Origin: Cordylochernes scorpioides
Taxonomy: Eukaryota; Arthropoda; Arachnida; Pseudoscorpiones; Chernetidae
Direction of reading: 5' to 3'
Length of the DNA stretch: 64,000 nucleotides
Assembly (NCBI GenBank): GCA_030710605.1
Contig: CP092874.1
Coordinates: 20,530,611-20,594,610, forward strand
The notes below the pieces were generated by a model. That model did no database searches. It was not told the origin of the DNA and was given only the letters and a program-made list of their open reading frames with translations. How positions within the stretch are numbered: position 1 is the stretch's first letter; each line of letters opens with the position of its first letter. Below are positions 44,691 to 57,297 of this stretch, one piece after another. A program made the translations under genes and the position numbers.

Positions 44691-46223
44691 AGCTCTGTCA
44701 CAGTTGTAGAGTCCGCATGAAGTTGACCAGCGGGTCTCCAGCTAGAGATCTCAGTACACAATAACATTATTGTGTACTGAGATGTTATAACACTGTGGTG
44801 AAGAGACAAGTTGTGAGAGAGTAAAAACCTGGGCAAGTTTGACGTATGGCAGATAAGCTGCCCACCGCAGGAAGCTGATAAGCCGACGCGATAACACTAA
44901 TTAGCATACCACGGTTCTCTCCATCAGGAATTCTGGATCACCATTGATTCACACCTGTGTATTGTAACAATGGGGGACGCTAGAACAATCTCTACATCCC
45001 ACACCGCGGTTCCTTATTGTGGATTTAAAACCTAACTCCTGGTGGTGTCTTGTCCACAAAAACCTATCTCCTATATTCTCTTTTAAACTCGATGTGGCTG
45101 TGATATAATGGAACGTCAAATCCCCATTGCGTACCGCTCTCCTTATCCATAGCTTTTCTAACTTTTGTTTCACTTCTTTAAAAACAACTCATAATGTTTT
45201 AATTGTAGACAATCATCATGTTCGCGGGGAACAGGCTATGATAATCATGGTGTGGATTAGTTAGAGACTGCCTTTACTGTAAGTACACCACCAGTCTACA
45301 CATTTGAAAAACAGTTCGACTTTTGCACTTACAATTATAATACAAATGAAAACACCAAAGCGGGAATGTTTCTTTTTCACAAATAAATCAAACTTCTACT
45401 GTCCTTACTGCGATGAAAAAAATATTGGGAGGGCTTGGTTCATCATTGGTGAACCCTCCTAGCGGTTTCGGAAATTTAATCTAGCAGACCGCTTCTTTAG
45501 AGCTCTAATACTGTATTGGTCCACAGAGAGACCATTTGACAAATAACACAATTTTATTGACAGCTTGTCAATACTAGTAAACATTCACAGTCTCCGCACT
45601 TAATGTATTTAATTAATATATAGTGGGGAAAAAGATAGTGGCAAAGATAAATAATACTATAATTAGGTTTAATGATTGTTTACTCAAAATGTTTAATTGT
45701 GTTCATTGTTTATTTATTAATAATGGTTTACCTCTCGTGTTAGGGAGGGATACATCATTATGTTTTTAATCGCTATTTTATTTCATTAAAACGTCGTAAG
45801 CCTACTTTTTAAATTAACAGCCTTACACCATTTTGTGTAACACAAATACAATTTTTTTTCTGTGAAAAATAGACACTTCGGTCAGTTAGAGTTTTTTTTT
45901 ATTTTTCTCAACGTTTTGACAAAAATCTCTTGTTTTCGTCAGGAGAAATAAATAAAAATAAAGCATTTGGCAAAACGTTATAAATTGTTCTGAGGTTATC
46001 GAAACGTTGAGAAAAAACTTAAACTGGCCGAAATGTCTATTTTCACAGAAATATGAATACCGGCCAGGCAACCTCTATTTTCAGGATAATTATATCTTGT
46101 TTTTTTTAATCAATTAAAACACACATCTATATATCATCATATATATACATATTATCTTCATGTGTTTAAAATTCATTAATAAAAGAACATCCGCATTTAT
46201 CTTTATTTAGTTCTAAAATTTCC
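44691..46223. other. Gene-free stretch, haplotype B, including the empty Penelope-like site
   Basis: 44815-45300 is nearly identical to 18550-19060. 45355-45500 is a minus-strand MITE with the structured module (45426-45470). The site corresponding to the 9.4-kb insertion is at about 46125-46150, a short TA-rich stretch. Confidence 0.6.
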
Positions 46224-46609
46224 CGACAGAGGGCAGGCAGGTCTAATTATCACCACAGCTATCCAGTCACTAAATAATAAATACAGAAATGACTGAATTT
46301 CAATAATTCAAAACACAACTGGAAGAGGGGCAAAAGGAAGACCTCGAATTATCGACGCAATTTATGCATACGATTTGCATAATGGAGCGCGTGCGCAATC
46401 GATCGGTCGTTTGGGAAAGAATTCATTAATTTGGAAACAGACGATGAATAAATAAGAGAACTGCAGACGCGGTCGGTAACACGAGAGGTCGTCGACTGTC
46501 CTTGGTCCACTCACGTTGGTCTTGACCCCCTCTAACACACTGCAGACGAACTCCCACATTATCTTATGGCGCTAATTACTTTTCCGCCATCTTGTTGGGA
46601 AATGTACGG
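46224..46609. promoter_or_regulatory. Slow-evolving noncoding block, allele B
   Basis: Matches 29470-29854 with about three small differences. The octamer ATTTGCAT is at 46373-46380 and the YY1-like CCGCCATCTTG at 46584-46594. Confidence 0.4.
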
Positions 46610-47260
46610 GGTCAAATATTATTCGAATGAGGTCACTGAAAATCTTTGTTTTTTTTTTTTTTCAATTAGGACGTTAACTTTAGTTATTAAGTATTTATAG
46701 TTTTTTTTATAAATACTATTTATCTCTGATTTCTTTTTCATTATATATAATTTTTCAACTTAATTAAAATTTACATTAAAGCCATATATTCAAACACGCA
46801 CACTCTATGATTGAGATTTACATATTGTGGCGAAGAAAAAATTTATTATTTAATTTAATTATTCAATGAGAATATTTGGAAACAGCTTTATTATTTTCTA
46901 AATCATCATTTAGTTACCTAGCTTGCTTGCTCGATATTCTCTAGCTGTAGATAGTTTGGTTAATAATTGTCGACTTGTCGTGCTGATGTCATCAATAAAT
47001 ACTTTCACATCTTCAGATATACAAAGACTTGATTTCTACACTACAATATAATTAAAGATGAATCAGATCTAAAACTGGTGGTTCTCCTCAAAGGTGATGA
47101 TCCATCGGTAGCCAAAGTCTGATTGTAAGATGCTTCCTTAGTCCAATTGGCCAATCCATTGTGGATTTTAATTGTAAAAATAAGTTCCCCTCCCCACAGG
47201 TAATACTATTTATATATTGATAATAATCATCGTTAAAAAAATAAACAATATATTTTCTAT

Positions 47261-47430
47261 ATTATGAAAAAGGCATCTCCTTATCGTGTAACTGAAAGGT
47301 GCTGATGGCTTGCACCATCTATCGGAATAAATATCAACTATTCTCTTTCATAACTATCAACTTATTCCGATAGATGGCGCAAACCATCACCAAATTTCAG
47401 TTTCACGATAAGGAGATGCCTTTTTCATAA
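47261..47430. mobile_element. Palindromic MITE, haplotype B only at this site
   Basis: Arms ATTATGAAAAAGGCATCTCC and its complement. Each arm carries the ATTCCGATAGATGGCGC segment also seen at 16780, 43320 and 59540. Confidence 0.8.
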
Positions 47431-47539
47431 TTTATGAACCTTATCCCAGTACAATATCACATTTGTACTATTTAAAAAAAAAAAACATTTTCTATAGTTT
47501 TGTCAAAAACATCTAGATTAAGAAATGGAAGCATTAAAG

Positions 47540-47700
47540 TACGAGTGTTTCTTTTTAAATATAAGCGGCGAAACCGCTGGGAGGGTTCACCACTGATGAG
47601 CCAAGCCCTCCCAATATTTTTTCATCGCAGTAAGGATAGTAGAAGTTTGTTTTATGTTTAAAAAAGAAACCCTTGTGTTTTAATGCTTCCATATATTATG
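47540..47700 (+). repeat. MITE with structured module, allele B
   Basis: Module at 47565-47612 (GGCGAAACCGCTGGGAGGG ... GATGAGCCAAGCCCTCCC). Flanked by inverted arms around AAAGAAACCCTTGTG. Allelic to 39715-39880. Confidence 0.7.
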
Positions 47701-47781
47701 TATAGATGGAATGTTATCTCCTTACATCTAGCTTTGTTTGATACACATACATTTATAATACAATATAATGCGGCTTGTGAT

Positions 47782-48016
47782 TGTAAAACGACATTTGAAA
47801 ATTATCCCGCATGTGTTTCTTTTGAACGAAAAAATAGAAATTTATTTTAAAGGAGAAATAATGATTATTTCTAACCTTAGGGATGAAGTATGATAGGATG
47901 AATTGTGAAGAGTAATGATAAATAAGGTTAGAAATAATCGTTATTTCTCATCAAAATAAATTTTGATTTTTCGTTCAAAAGAAACACATGTGGGATAATT
48001 TTCACATGTCGTTTTT
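47782..48016. mobile_element. Palindromic MITE, allele B
   Basis: Allelic to 39383-39612: the arms read TGTAAAACGACATTTGAAAA and complement, with the central stem-loop reading CTAACCTTAGGGATGAA. Confidence 0.8.
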
Positions 48017-48833
48017 TACACACACACATATATTTGTCTCTCGTCAAAATTCCTATCTATATTTTGGTCATTGATTTAACTTATCCACTTAGCCAGCTAA
48101 ACATCTTTTTGGAAGTTTGTTAGGATTTTATTTGATCCTTTGTGGATCATGGCGTGCTGGTGCATCATATTATAAACATAATACAGTGTTGTGTGAATTC
48201 TAATATAAATACGATCAAATTATTCCGATGGTTTGAAATAGAAAACAAAAACTATAGTTCTTAATTTCACAAAAAGTTTTCTAATAAAATATATAAAGTT
48301 CTATAACGACATGTAAATTCAGAAACAAAACATTTGCAAGTTAAACATATAACTTTTATAAATTACAGTTTATTTTCTCTAAAAAAAGTTACATTTGCAT
48401 AAAGCAGTTCGGTGAACCAACAGAAGAAAAAAATCTGGTGAAAACACTTCGCTAAACTTGAGCAGTTATCGAAGTTATTATGTACATATGGGAAATATGC
48501 AAAGTTTGCTGGAAAGTTTTAAAGAAAGAGAACGAAAAGTTGTAAGAAAAGAATCTCTTGTGTGTGTTGGGAAACGAGAGATGAAAATCTGTCTATGTAA
48601 ATATGTACAAAAGATTTAAAGAGACAAAAAATTACTAATAGATGGAGTCTAGTTTTGGTGTCTATTTTGACAGGAAAGGCGACCTTCATTTTTTATCGAT
48701 AATTATCCTCCCTGCAAAATTTCCATCTATATTTTGGCCAGAGATTTGGTCTAGTTACTTTTACAGTTAAACAACTCTTTAGCAGATTATGAAGATCTCA
48801 TCAGATCCCTTGTGGATCTCATGAAAAAAAGCC

Positions 48834-48880
48834 AGCCCTGAACTGAAGAGGGCCATAGCCCTAAATCATGGTTTCCATGT
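48834..48880 (+). ncRNA. Degenerate hammerhead-like motif, allele B
   Basis: CTGAAGA (48843-48849), GGGCCATAGCCC as stem II, then TAAATCATGGTTTCC where GAAA is expected. One core base has changed compared with the allele at 38596-38565 (-). Confidence 0.4.
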
Positions 48881-49702
48881 GGACTATCCCAGCGGTTTCG
48901 CCAGTTTAATCTACCATACCGCTGTAATTTTGCATTTTCCTCCATTTTATATTCCAATAGTACGAACTTCCCAGTTGGCCAATGGTAGTAAACATTCCCG
49001 GCTTGACAGCAGACGATATGTCTCAGTGGAGCAGTCGAACCTCGTTGTCTCTGATATAAAACATTACATATCTGGGTCCTGGAAAAAATATTTGCATATT
49101 TCTCCAGTAATTTGATATCAATGGTAAACGTACTTTATGAATAGCTGACGATGACGTTTTTTTCTGGTTTGCATATTTTCACTATATCACCGGAGTTTTA
49201 TTCTTGTATGTACCAAAAGAGGCACCTCTCCCTTTAATTATGCATTACAACAATGCATCATGCTTATCATTCCAGTAAAAAGAAATAGTGCGGTGGTGAG
49301 ATAAGGAATGTGCTACAACACCAGTTTTGGCAAATAAAGATAAAAAGCCAACCACCAGCCAAATGATAAACATAAGGGATTGTTTATGTACATAATAAAA
49401 GGTAAGATACCTATTTTGGTGCATGAATATCATCCTTTATGTATACAACTTTATGTTGTATTTTCTTTTGTAGGAATATAACGTTACTTCCTTGTTTAAA
49501 AAGATCATTTAATTTCGTTTTTATAGTTTCCTTATTTGCATATAGGTTTTTAAATCACTTTTCTGTAATTCTTTTCGTGTTCATTATCATTTATATAAGA
49601 TTGGTGCAACAACTAGTGGCACTACAACACTGTTACATATAGTTACCTAATTGCATATACTCGTATAGATAAGTTACGCTGGCTCTCTACGAGAAGTATT
49701 TA

Positions 49703-49942
49703 TTGTGCCATCTGACCGCTCCCATTCCTATGAACTTGTGGACCATGGGATTAAAAAGAAAGGGGTCAGCTGAGGAAGAGATAGACGGGATAATAAACAG
49801 TCTGTTAACATCGGCGGAAAGTTGTTTCCGGGAGTTTGTGGATGATCCTGGAAGAAGGTACCAGAGAAGTTTGTCTTACCTGGACGGCTGTTGGCGAGGA
49901 AGATCCTTCTGGTGGCAGACATTAGAGACATCTAATCCTTAA
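49703..49942 (+). CDS. Small conserved ORF, allele B (unidentified)
   Basis: 79 codons if opened at the non-ATG TTG at 49703, or from ATG at about 49730 (MNLWTMGLKRKG). The last 33 codons are identical to the haplotype A allele (37161-37421, -). In-frame indels of about 15 and 6 nt separate the alleles in the middle. There is no recognised domain. Trp/Arg-rich C-terminus (DGCWRGRSFWWQ). Confidence 0.35.
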   Translation: MCHLTAPIPMNLWTMGLKRKGSAEEEIDGIINSLLTSAESCFREFVDDPGRRYQRSLSYLDGCWRGRSFWWQTLETSNP

Positions 49943-50269
49943 TTCTTCTAGCAGCTACTGGTGATACAGTACTAATGCTCAGCTCTATCTACATAGAACC
50001 CCCCTTGTTATTTAGAAGCCTTATACGCAAACAACGACCGCTGAAAAACCTCGTAACATTATATAGACCAAAATATGATATCTGTCCATTTTTAAAATTT
50101 GCATAAAAACGAGGCATTTCTCGAACATTTCTGTTACATAACGCGCAGACTGAATATGGTACTATACTGGATTTGAATAAAGAACGTCAACCTTTATACC
50201 GTATCTTAGGGACATACGACCATCATTATTACAATTGTACAGTACAAATCCTAACCATTATAAACTCAT

Positions 50270-50480
50270 GAACAAAACTTAAGGAAGTTGTACCTTTTAA
50301 CGTGTATTTATTATTATTATATTTTTAATTATATTTTTTATTCATTTTTAAATAGGAGAGAGAAGGTTCGAATTTACATATATGGGAAATCCGCCGTTAT
50401 ATAAGCAAATAAGGAGTGGTTTATGGTAAAAAAATATGAAACTTTTCCTCAGGTTTTGTCCATGAGTGTATATGTAAAAG
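50270..50480. mobile_element. Second MITE type with Tc1-like ends, allele B
   Basis: Starts with ACAAAACTTAAGGAAGTTG at about 50273 and ends at about 50472 with TTTTGTCCATGAGTGTA. Interior matches 36640-36842. Confidence 0.7.
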
Positions 50481-50989
50481 TTGAACTGCTCCCTATATAT
50501 GTAAATATGTGATGCACATTTTAGTAAAAGCAATCGCTAACTACCCACAATGATTATCATGTATTGTATCATGTGTATTCCAGATAAATTTTTTGAAATG
50601 ATTCTTTAGAGGCTATAAAGAAAGGTAAAGGTTCCCCAATAAACCAATACTTATCTATAGCTATGTCTCCTGTTAACTTGAAGTGGAGGGGGAACCGACA
50701 TCTTGAAGATTTCTTCTATTTTATAATTTTTAATTGCATCAACGTTTTCTTTGTGTTTGGGCTAAAGTTAAACTGGTTCTTGTAACACCAAGATAACTAC
50801 ATGCACACACAAGACTTCCACAAACTTCAATAACATTCTTAACTTTCGTTCGAAGGAGAAAATATTCTGTTTTATTTTGAAATGGTAAAATAGAATCTTC
50901 ATTCATAATTTAAATATCTAATTAGATGTCTGATAAATTCTCTGTCGTATGACAATATGTTAATATTCCGGCTATGCAAATATGTACTC

Positions 50990-51710
50990 TCCTGGTCAAA
51001 CTTAAGGAAGTTATACCTTTTATAATGTATTTCGGGACAATAATTCTGTGAAAGATATTACAGTGACCTTTATTGGAGACACACGAGATAACCAAGTGTA
51101 TATACACTCATGGATAAAACTTAAGGAAGTTGTACCTTTTAGCATGTATATATCGGGATTCAGACAATTACTCTGAAAGATATTACAGTGACCTTTATTG
51201 GAGGCACATGAGATAACCAAGTGTATATACACTCATAGACAAGACTTAAGGAAGTTGTACCTTTTAGCATGTATATCGGGATTCAGACAATTACTCTGAA
51301 AGATATTACAGTGACCTTTATTGAAGACATACGAGATAACATTGTTATTATAGAAGACACACGAGATAACCAAGTGTTTATACACTCATAGACAAAACTT
51401 AAGGAAGTTGTACCTTTTACCATGTATATCGGGATTCAGACAATTACTCTGAAAGATATTACAGTGACCTTTATTGAAGACACACGAGATAACCAAGTGT
51501 ATATACACTCATAGACAAAACTTAAGGAAGTTGTAATTTTTAGCATGTATATCGGGATTCAGACAATAACTCTGAAAGATATTATAGTGACTTTTATTGA
51601 AGATATACGAGATAACCAAGTGTGAACAAAATTTGCTCTGTCTCTTTTAGAAAATATACAACCGGTGACATCAAAGACTTCCTTAAGTTGTGCCCATGAG
51701 TGTATGCAGT
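50990..51710 (-). repeat. MITE-derived satellite array, allele B
   Basis: About five to six units of about 122 bp in reverse orientation, then the spacer (ACCGGTGACATCAAAGACTT) and left end at about 51700. Allelic to 35285-36125. Confidence 0.85.
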
Positions 51711-52079
51711 AGCTAGATTAGTTTGAATGGCCCAATAGCGAAGTTTCGATTTCTAAGTAAGTAAGATGCTTTTAAACTACCGGAAGACCCTAAATGATGA
51801 TGCTCTTGGTGATGTAATTGCAGAGGTGAAGATGGTGAGGAAGATATGCAAATAGGCACGCCAGAGACATCAAGGAAGAGAATGCCTCCATCAGGTCGTT
51901 ATTAGGGTGATGTGGGCTCCGCCTGGTGGCAGATAGGTGCATTATCTTGGGAGGATCCAATTTTAGAGAGAGGAGCGAGGGATTCTAAATAATTCAGGGG
52001 CACTTGAGGCATCGATCTAAACACCTGTTGCTGTGTACCTGGTCTGTTCATCTGGCTGGTTCCGGGATCTCTTGTGTCA
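51706..52079. promoter_or_regulatory. Slow-evolving, repeat-free block, allele B
   Basis: Reverse complement of 34912-35290 with very few differences. Octamer-like ATATGCAAATAGG at about 51845. Confidence 0.35.
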
Positions 52080-55000
52080 CCATATACTGCTTGGTATATA
52101 GTTTATTTCATCATATACTGCTTGTTATATGGATTATTTCATCATATACTGCTTGTTATATGGATTATTTCATCATATACTGCTTGGTATATAGTTTATT
52201 TCACCATATCCTGCTTGTTATATGGATTATTTCATCATATACTGCTTGTTATATGGATTATTTCATCATATACTGCTTGGTATATAGTTTATTTCATCAT
52301 ATACTGCTTGGTATATGGATTATTTCATCATATACTGCTTGTTATATGGATTACTTCATCATATACTGCTTGGTATATAGTTTATTTCATCATATACTGC
52401 TTGGTATATGGATTATTTCATCATATACTGCTTGCCATATGGATCATTTCATCATATACTGCTTGTTATATGGATTATTTCATCATATACTGCTTGGTAT
52501 ATGGATTATTTCATCATATACTGCTTGTTATATGGATTATTCCATCATATACTGATTGTTATATGGATTATTTCATCATATACTGCTTGTTATATGGATT
52601 ATTACATCATATAGAGGTTGTTATATGGATTATTTCATCATATACTGCCTGTTATATGGATCATTTCATCATATACTGCTTGTTATATGGATTATTACAT
52701 CATATACTTCTTGGTATATGGATCATTTGACATGTACTGGTTAGAATATGGATTATTTCATCATATACTGCTTGTTATATGGATTATTTCATCATATACT
52801 GCTTGTTATATGGATCATTTCATCATATACTTCTTGGTATATGGATCATTTGACATGTACTGGTTAGAATATGGATTATTTCATCATATACTGCTTGTTA
52901 TATGGATTATTTCATCATATACTGCTTGTTATATGGATTATTACATCATATAGAGGTTGTTATATGGATTATTTAATCATATACTGCTTGGAATATGGAT
53001 TATTTCATCATATACTGCTTGTTATATGGATTATTTCATCATATACTGCTTGGAATATGGATTATTTCATCATATACTGCTTGGTATATGGATTATTTCA
53101 TCATATACTGCTTGGAATATGGATTATTTCATCATATACTGCTTGGTATATGGATTATTTCATCATATACTGATTGTTATATGGATTATTTCATCATATA
53201 GAGGTTGTTATATGGATTATTTCATCATATACTGCTTGTTATATGGATCATTTCATCATATACTTCTTGGTATATGGATCATTTGACATGTACTGGTTAG
53301 AATATGGATTATTTCATCATATACTGCTTGTTATATGGATTATTTCATCATATACTTCTTGGTATATGGATCATTTGACATGTACTGGTTAGAATATGGA
53401 TTATTTCATCATATACTGCTTGTTATATGGATTATTTCACTATATTCCAGTTGTTATATGGATTATTTCATCATATACTGCTTGGTATATGGATTATTTC
53501 ACTATATTTAGTTGTTATATGGATTATTTCACTATATTTAGTTGTTATATGGATTATTTCACTATATTCCAGTTGGTATATGGATTATTTCACTATATTC
53601 CAGTTGTTATATGGATTATTTCACTATATTCCAGTTGTTATATGGATTATTTCACTATATTCCAGTTGTTATATGGATTATTTCACTATATTCCAGTTGT
53701 TATATGGATTATTTCACTATATTCCAGTTGTTATATGGATTATTTCATCATATACTGCTTGTTATATGGATTATTTCATCATATACTGCTTGTTATATGG
53801 ATTATTTAATCATATACTGCTTGTTATATGGATTATTTCACTGTATTCCAGTTGTTATATGGATTATTTCATCATATACTGCTTGTTATATGGATTATTT
53901 CACTATATTCCAGTTGTTATATGGATTATTTCACTATATTCTGCTTGTTATATGGATTATTTCACTATTTTCCAGTTGTTATATGGATTATTTCATCATA
54001 TACTGCTTGTTATATGGATTATTTCACAATATTCCAGTTGTTATATGGATTATTTCACTGTATTCCAGTTGTTATATGGATTATTTCATCATATACTGCT
54101 TGTTATATGGATTATTTCACTATATTCCAGTTGTTATATGGATTATTTCACTATATACTGCTTGTTATATGGATTATTTCACTATTTTCCAGTTGTTATA
54201 TGGATTATTTCATCATATACTGCTTGTTATATGGATTATTTCACTATATTACAGTTGTTATATGGATTATTTCACTGTATTCCTGTTGGTATATGGATTA
54301 TTTCACTGTCTTCCTGTTGGTATATGGATTATTTCACTATATACTGCTTGTTATAAGGATTATATCACTGTCTTCCTGTTGGTATATGGATTATTTCATC
54401 ATAAACTGCTTGTTATAAGGATTATATCACTGTCTTCCTGTTGGTATATGGATTATTTCATCATAAACTGCTTGTTATAAGGATTATATCACTGTCTTCC
54501 TGTTGGTATATGGATTATTTCATCATAAACTGCTTGTTATAAGGATTATATCACTGTCTTCCTGTTGGTATATGGATTATTTCATCATAAACTGCTTGTT
54601 ATAAGGATTATATCACTGTCTTCCTGTTGGTATATGGATTATTTCACTATATACTGCTTGTTATAAGGATTATATCACTGTCTTCCTGTTGGTATATGGA
54701 TTATTTCATCATAAACTGCTTGTTATAAGGATTATATCACTGTCTTCCTGTTGGTATATGGATTATTTCATCATAAACTGCTTGTTATAAGGATTATATC
54801 ACTGTCTTCCTGTTGGTATATGGATTATTTCATCATAAACTGCTTGTTATAAGGATTATATCACTGTCTTCCTGTTGGTATATGGATTATTTCATCATAA
54901 ACTGCTTGTTATAAGGATTATATCACTGTCTTCCAGTTGTTATATGGTGTTGGGAAAAGAATGTTATTTTTCTTATAGATTTATATTTTTTTAAATATAT

Positions 55001-55345
55001 GTAAATTTAATCCATTATAAGAAACATATTTGCCATATATAAATATTTATATGTATATATATTCGTGACAAAAAATAAAGTAGTTGACTGGTTTGAGTCG
55101 TGTGGTTTCTCGGCCCGCTCTCGAGAGGTCTACGCCTTGGTTGATACCTGCCTTAGACACTTCCGCGGATTTGACTTCTTGGGAATCGCTCTTCTCTACC
55201 TTTGAGATTCCACGGATTTTTTCCTCCCCGGGACCAGAATAAGAGACTTCGGGCGTCTGGGCAAAATAGAGCCTGGGCGCTGCGCCGCTGAACGCGACAT
55301 ATGGATTATTTCACTATATTACAGTTGTTATATGGATTATTTCAC
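52075..55345 (+). repeat. 31-bp minisatellite, about 94 units, interrupted by a solo LTR (haplotype B)
   Basis: Unit close to ATATGGATTATTTCATCATA plus TACTGCTTGTT, with blocks of an ACTATATTCCAG variant (about 53430-54000). 54341-54930 is a 62-bp higher-order repeat (two alternating 31-mers, about nine copies) that is not seen in haplotype A. All three plus-strand frames are open through most of it, giving spurious ORFs up to about 310 codons. Confidence 0.95.
54948..55299. mobile_element. 352-bp solo LTR inserted in the minisatellite (haplotype B only)
   Basis: Begins TGTTGGGAAAAG and ends GAACGCGACA (TG...CA). Flanked by a 5-bp target-site duplication TATGG (54943-54947, 55300-55304). Contains AATAAAG at about 55072 and a GC-rich 3' half. 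TGTTGGG starts and 5-bp duplications are common in BEL/Pao LTRs; that assignment is tentative. No internal retrotransposon sequence. Confidence 0.85.
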
Positions 55346-55472
55346 TGTCTTCCTGTTGGTATATGGATCATATCTCTCTGTAGGTGATAATTCAGTTTTA
55401 CTGTGTATCGGGTAATTTATAAAACATCTCACTGTATCCTGGCTGATAAAGGGACCATTTAACTGTGATATA

Positions 55473-55873
55473 CTATAAAATGAAAGGATTTAAAAGCACG
55501 AATGTTTCTTTTATACATATTACAAATTTCTACTGTCCTTACTGCGATGAAAAAATATATTGGGAGGGCTTGGCTCATCAGTGGTGAACCCTCCCAGCGG
55601 TTTCGCCAATTTAATCCACCAGACAGCTTCTCCGAGCTCTAATACTGTATTGGACGATTCTGCTTATATACGCAGTACTGAAGGATGGAATCTCAGAAAT
55701 GGTTCTCAAGAAAACTATGGACATAAGCTTATAGGACGGTAGACCGCTGGGAGGGTTCACTACTGATGAGCCAAGCCCTCCCAATATATTTTTTCAGCGC
55801 AGTAAGGGCAGTGGAAGTTTGTATTATGTATAAAAGAAACATTCGTGCTTTTAAATCCTTTCATTTTATATGT
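55473..55873. mobile_element. Palindromic MITE with paired structured modules, allele B
   Basis: Arms of about 130 bp with modules at 55560-55607 (-) and 55745-55785 (+). Allelic to 32989-33394. Confidence 0.8.
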
Positions 55874-56059
55874 ATAGATGGCGCGTTATTGCTTTGTGTT
55901 AATTTGTGATAGTTGTTTTATTAATAGACTCCACTACTATACAAATTAATTATACTCCTCATATAGATGGGATATTTGTGTCATGAATTCAAATATTAGT
56001 TTTAACTTAATCTTGAAACATGAAAGCCAACTCCGTGTAGTAATCTTTAATGGAGCTTC

Positions 56060-56262
56060 TTTTGTTGTAAATCTTTGATTTTGACGGTCGTCTATGTTTT
56101 TTGTTTGTTTGTTTTTCTTTCGAAGGAGACAGAAGTAATTTTGTTTACGCTTGATTATCTCGTGTATCTTCAATAAAGATCACTTTAATAGCTTTCAGAG
56201 TTATTGTCCCGATATATACATGGTAAAAGGTAAAACTCCCTTAAGTTTTGTCCATGAGTGTA
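56060..56262 (+). mobile_element. Single-unit Tc1/mariner-type MITE, allele B
   Basis: Allelic to 32595-32800. Right end TTAAGTTTTGTCCATGAGTG at about 56241-56260. Confidence 0.7.
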
Positions 56263-56447
56263 AATTAATCGCTGTGAAATGCTATAGTACTCAATGAGTG
56301 AAGAGAATAGCCAATAGATGTCGCCATTGTCGTAGAGGTGACGTTTGGAACGCTTTCATAGAATAGATGACGGACATTTAACAAGTTGACCGCTATAGAC
56401 AGGTGACCGGCTTAAAGAAGTGACCTCTGTTTACAGGGTTTATTATA

Positions 56448-56715
56448 CAAGGTATGATTAGATAATTCGGGGAATTAGTCAAAAAAAAATTCTGAAAGAG
56501 TTTTCGAAAAATAAAAATATCCATCATAATCACGAGACCTCGTTCTACTAGAAAATATTCATATCTTTTCGAAATCTCAAATAATAATAATTTTATAAAC
56601 ATTTTTTAAAGAAATGAAACAAAGGCGCGGCGTATTTTTTACAATGGATCTTAAAAGTGAACAAATATATGCATAAATTAGGCCAAAAATTAAGAAAAAT
56701 GGCGTCAGAAACTTG
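56448..56715. mobile_element. 268-bp insertion with TATA target-site duplication (haplotype B only)
   Basis: Starts CAAGGTATG and ends ...ACTTG, with TATA at 56444-56447 and 56716-56719. Haplotype A has a single TATA at the empty site (about 32419). Terminal inversion is only CAAG/CTTG. No coding capacity. Class unclear. Confidence 0.7.
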
Positions 56716-57196
56716 TATATCTCTATTGAGACGTTCCCGGTAGATCACCCATAATTTCACTTAAAATAAACAGAAAAAATCCCACATAAAATAACCTTTA
56801 TATTAAAATTAATCTCATGAGGGCTCCCTCTTTTTATATGAGGGAATATAAGCTTCCCGAAATAACCCAAAGACTCTCCCATATTCCCGTATTTTTATCG
56901 TCTTTCCTTAATCCAAAACTTTAATCTGTAAAATGGAATAAGTCTCCCCCCGCCATGTCATAAAATATGGGATTTGGAAATAATGGTAGCTCTTCTTCCT
57001 CTTTTATTTTTACAACGATCACAATAAATATATTGAAGTCTAATATGTAAAATTGTTTGAAGTTCTATATATATTTTACAAAATTTATTTTGTCCATTAT
57101 ATAAATTTATATATCAAAAATTTCCCTTCCCCTTGAATATAACAAAATATTCTTAAAACTTAATTCTGTTGACACACATTAAATATGTTATAACAC

Positions 57197-57240
57197 CTTG
57201 ATAAAGGTTGGCGTTCAGCCAACTGAAATATTGGTAAAAT
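57197..57240 (+). repeat. TTGATAAAG / GTTGGC-GCCAAC stem-loop motif
   Basis: A 6-bp perfect stem (GTTGGC, loop GTTCA, GCCAAC) lies between TTGATAAAG and TGAAATATTGG, near a TAAAAT end. Relatives occur at about 30380-30410, 30990-31030, 31880-31910, 58060-58110 and 58681-58725. The layout resembles a hammerhead (CTGATGA-stem II-GAAA) in which the core has decayed. Confidence 0.5.
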
Positions 57241-57297
57241 AAATTATATTTTGATCCAATATATGCCTTTTTAATTTTATATATATACTAGCGAATG

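Noticed and set aside
40895..46609. A true segmental duplication of 14374-29854
   Set aside because: The exact base-to-base continuity across the gap once the middle contig is inverted, and clean single-insertion differences, fit allelism much better.
52004..54480. Long hydrophobic ORFs (up to about 312 codons) on the plus strand
   Set aside because: Same minisatellite in the other orientation. Frame openness follows from a stop-free 31-nt unit.
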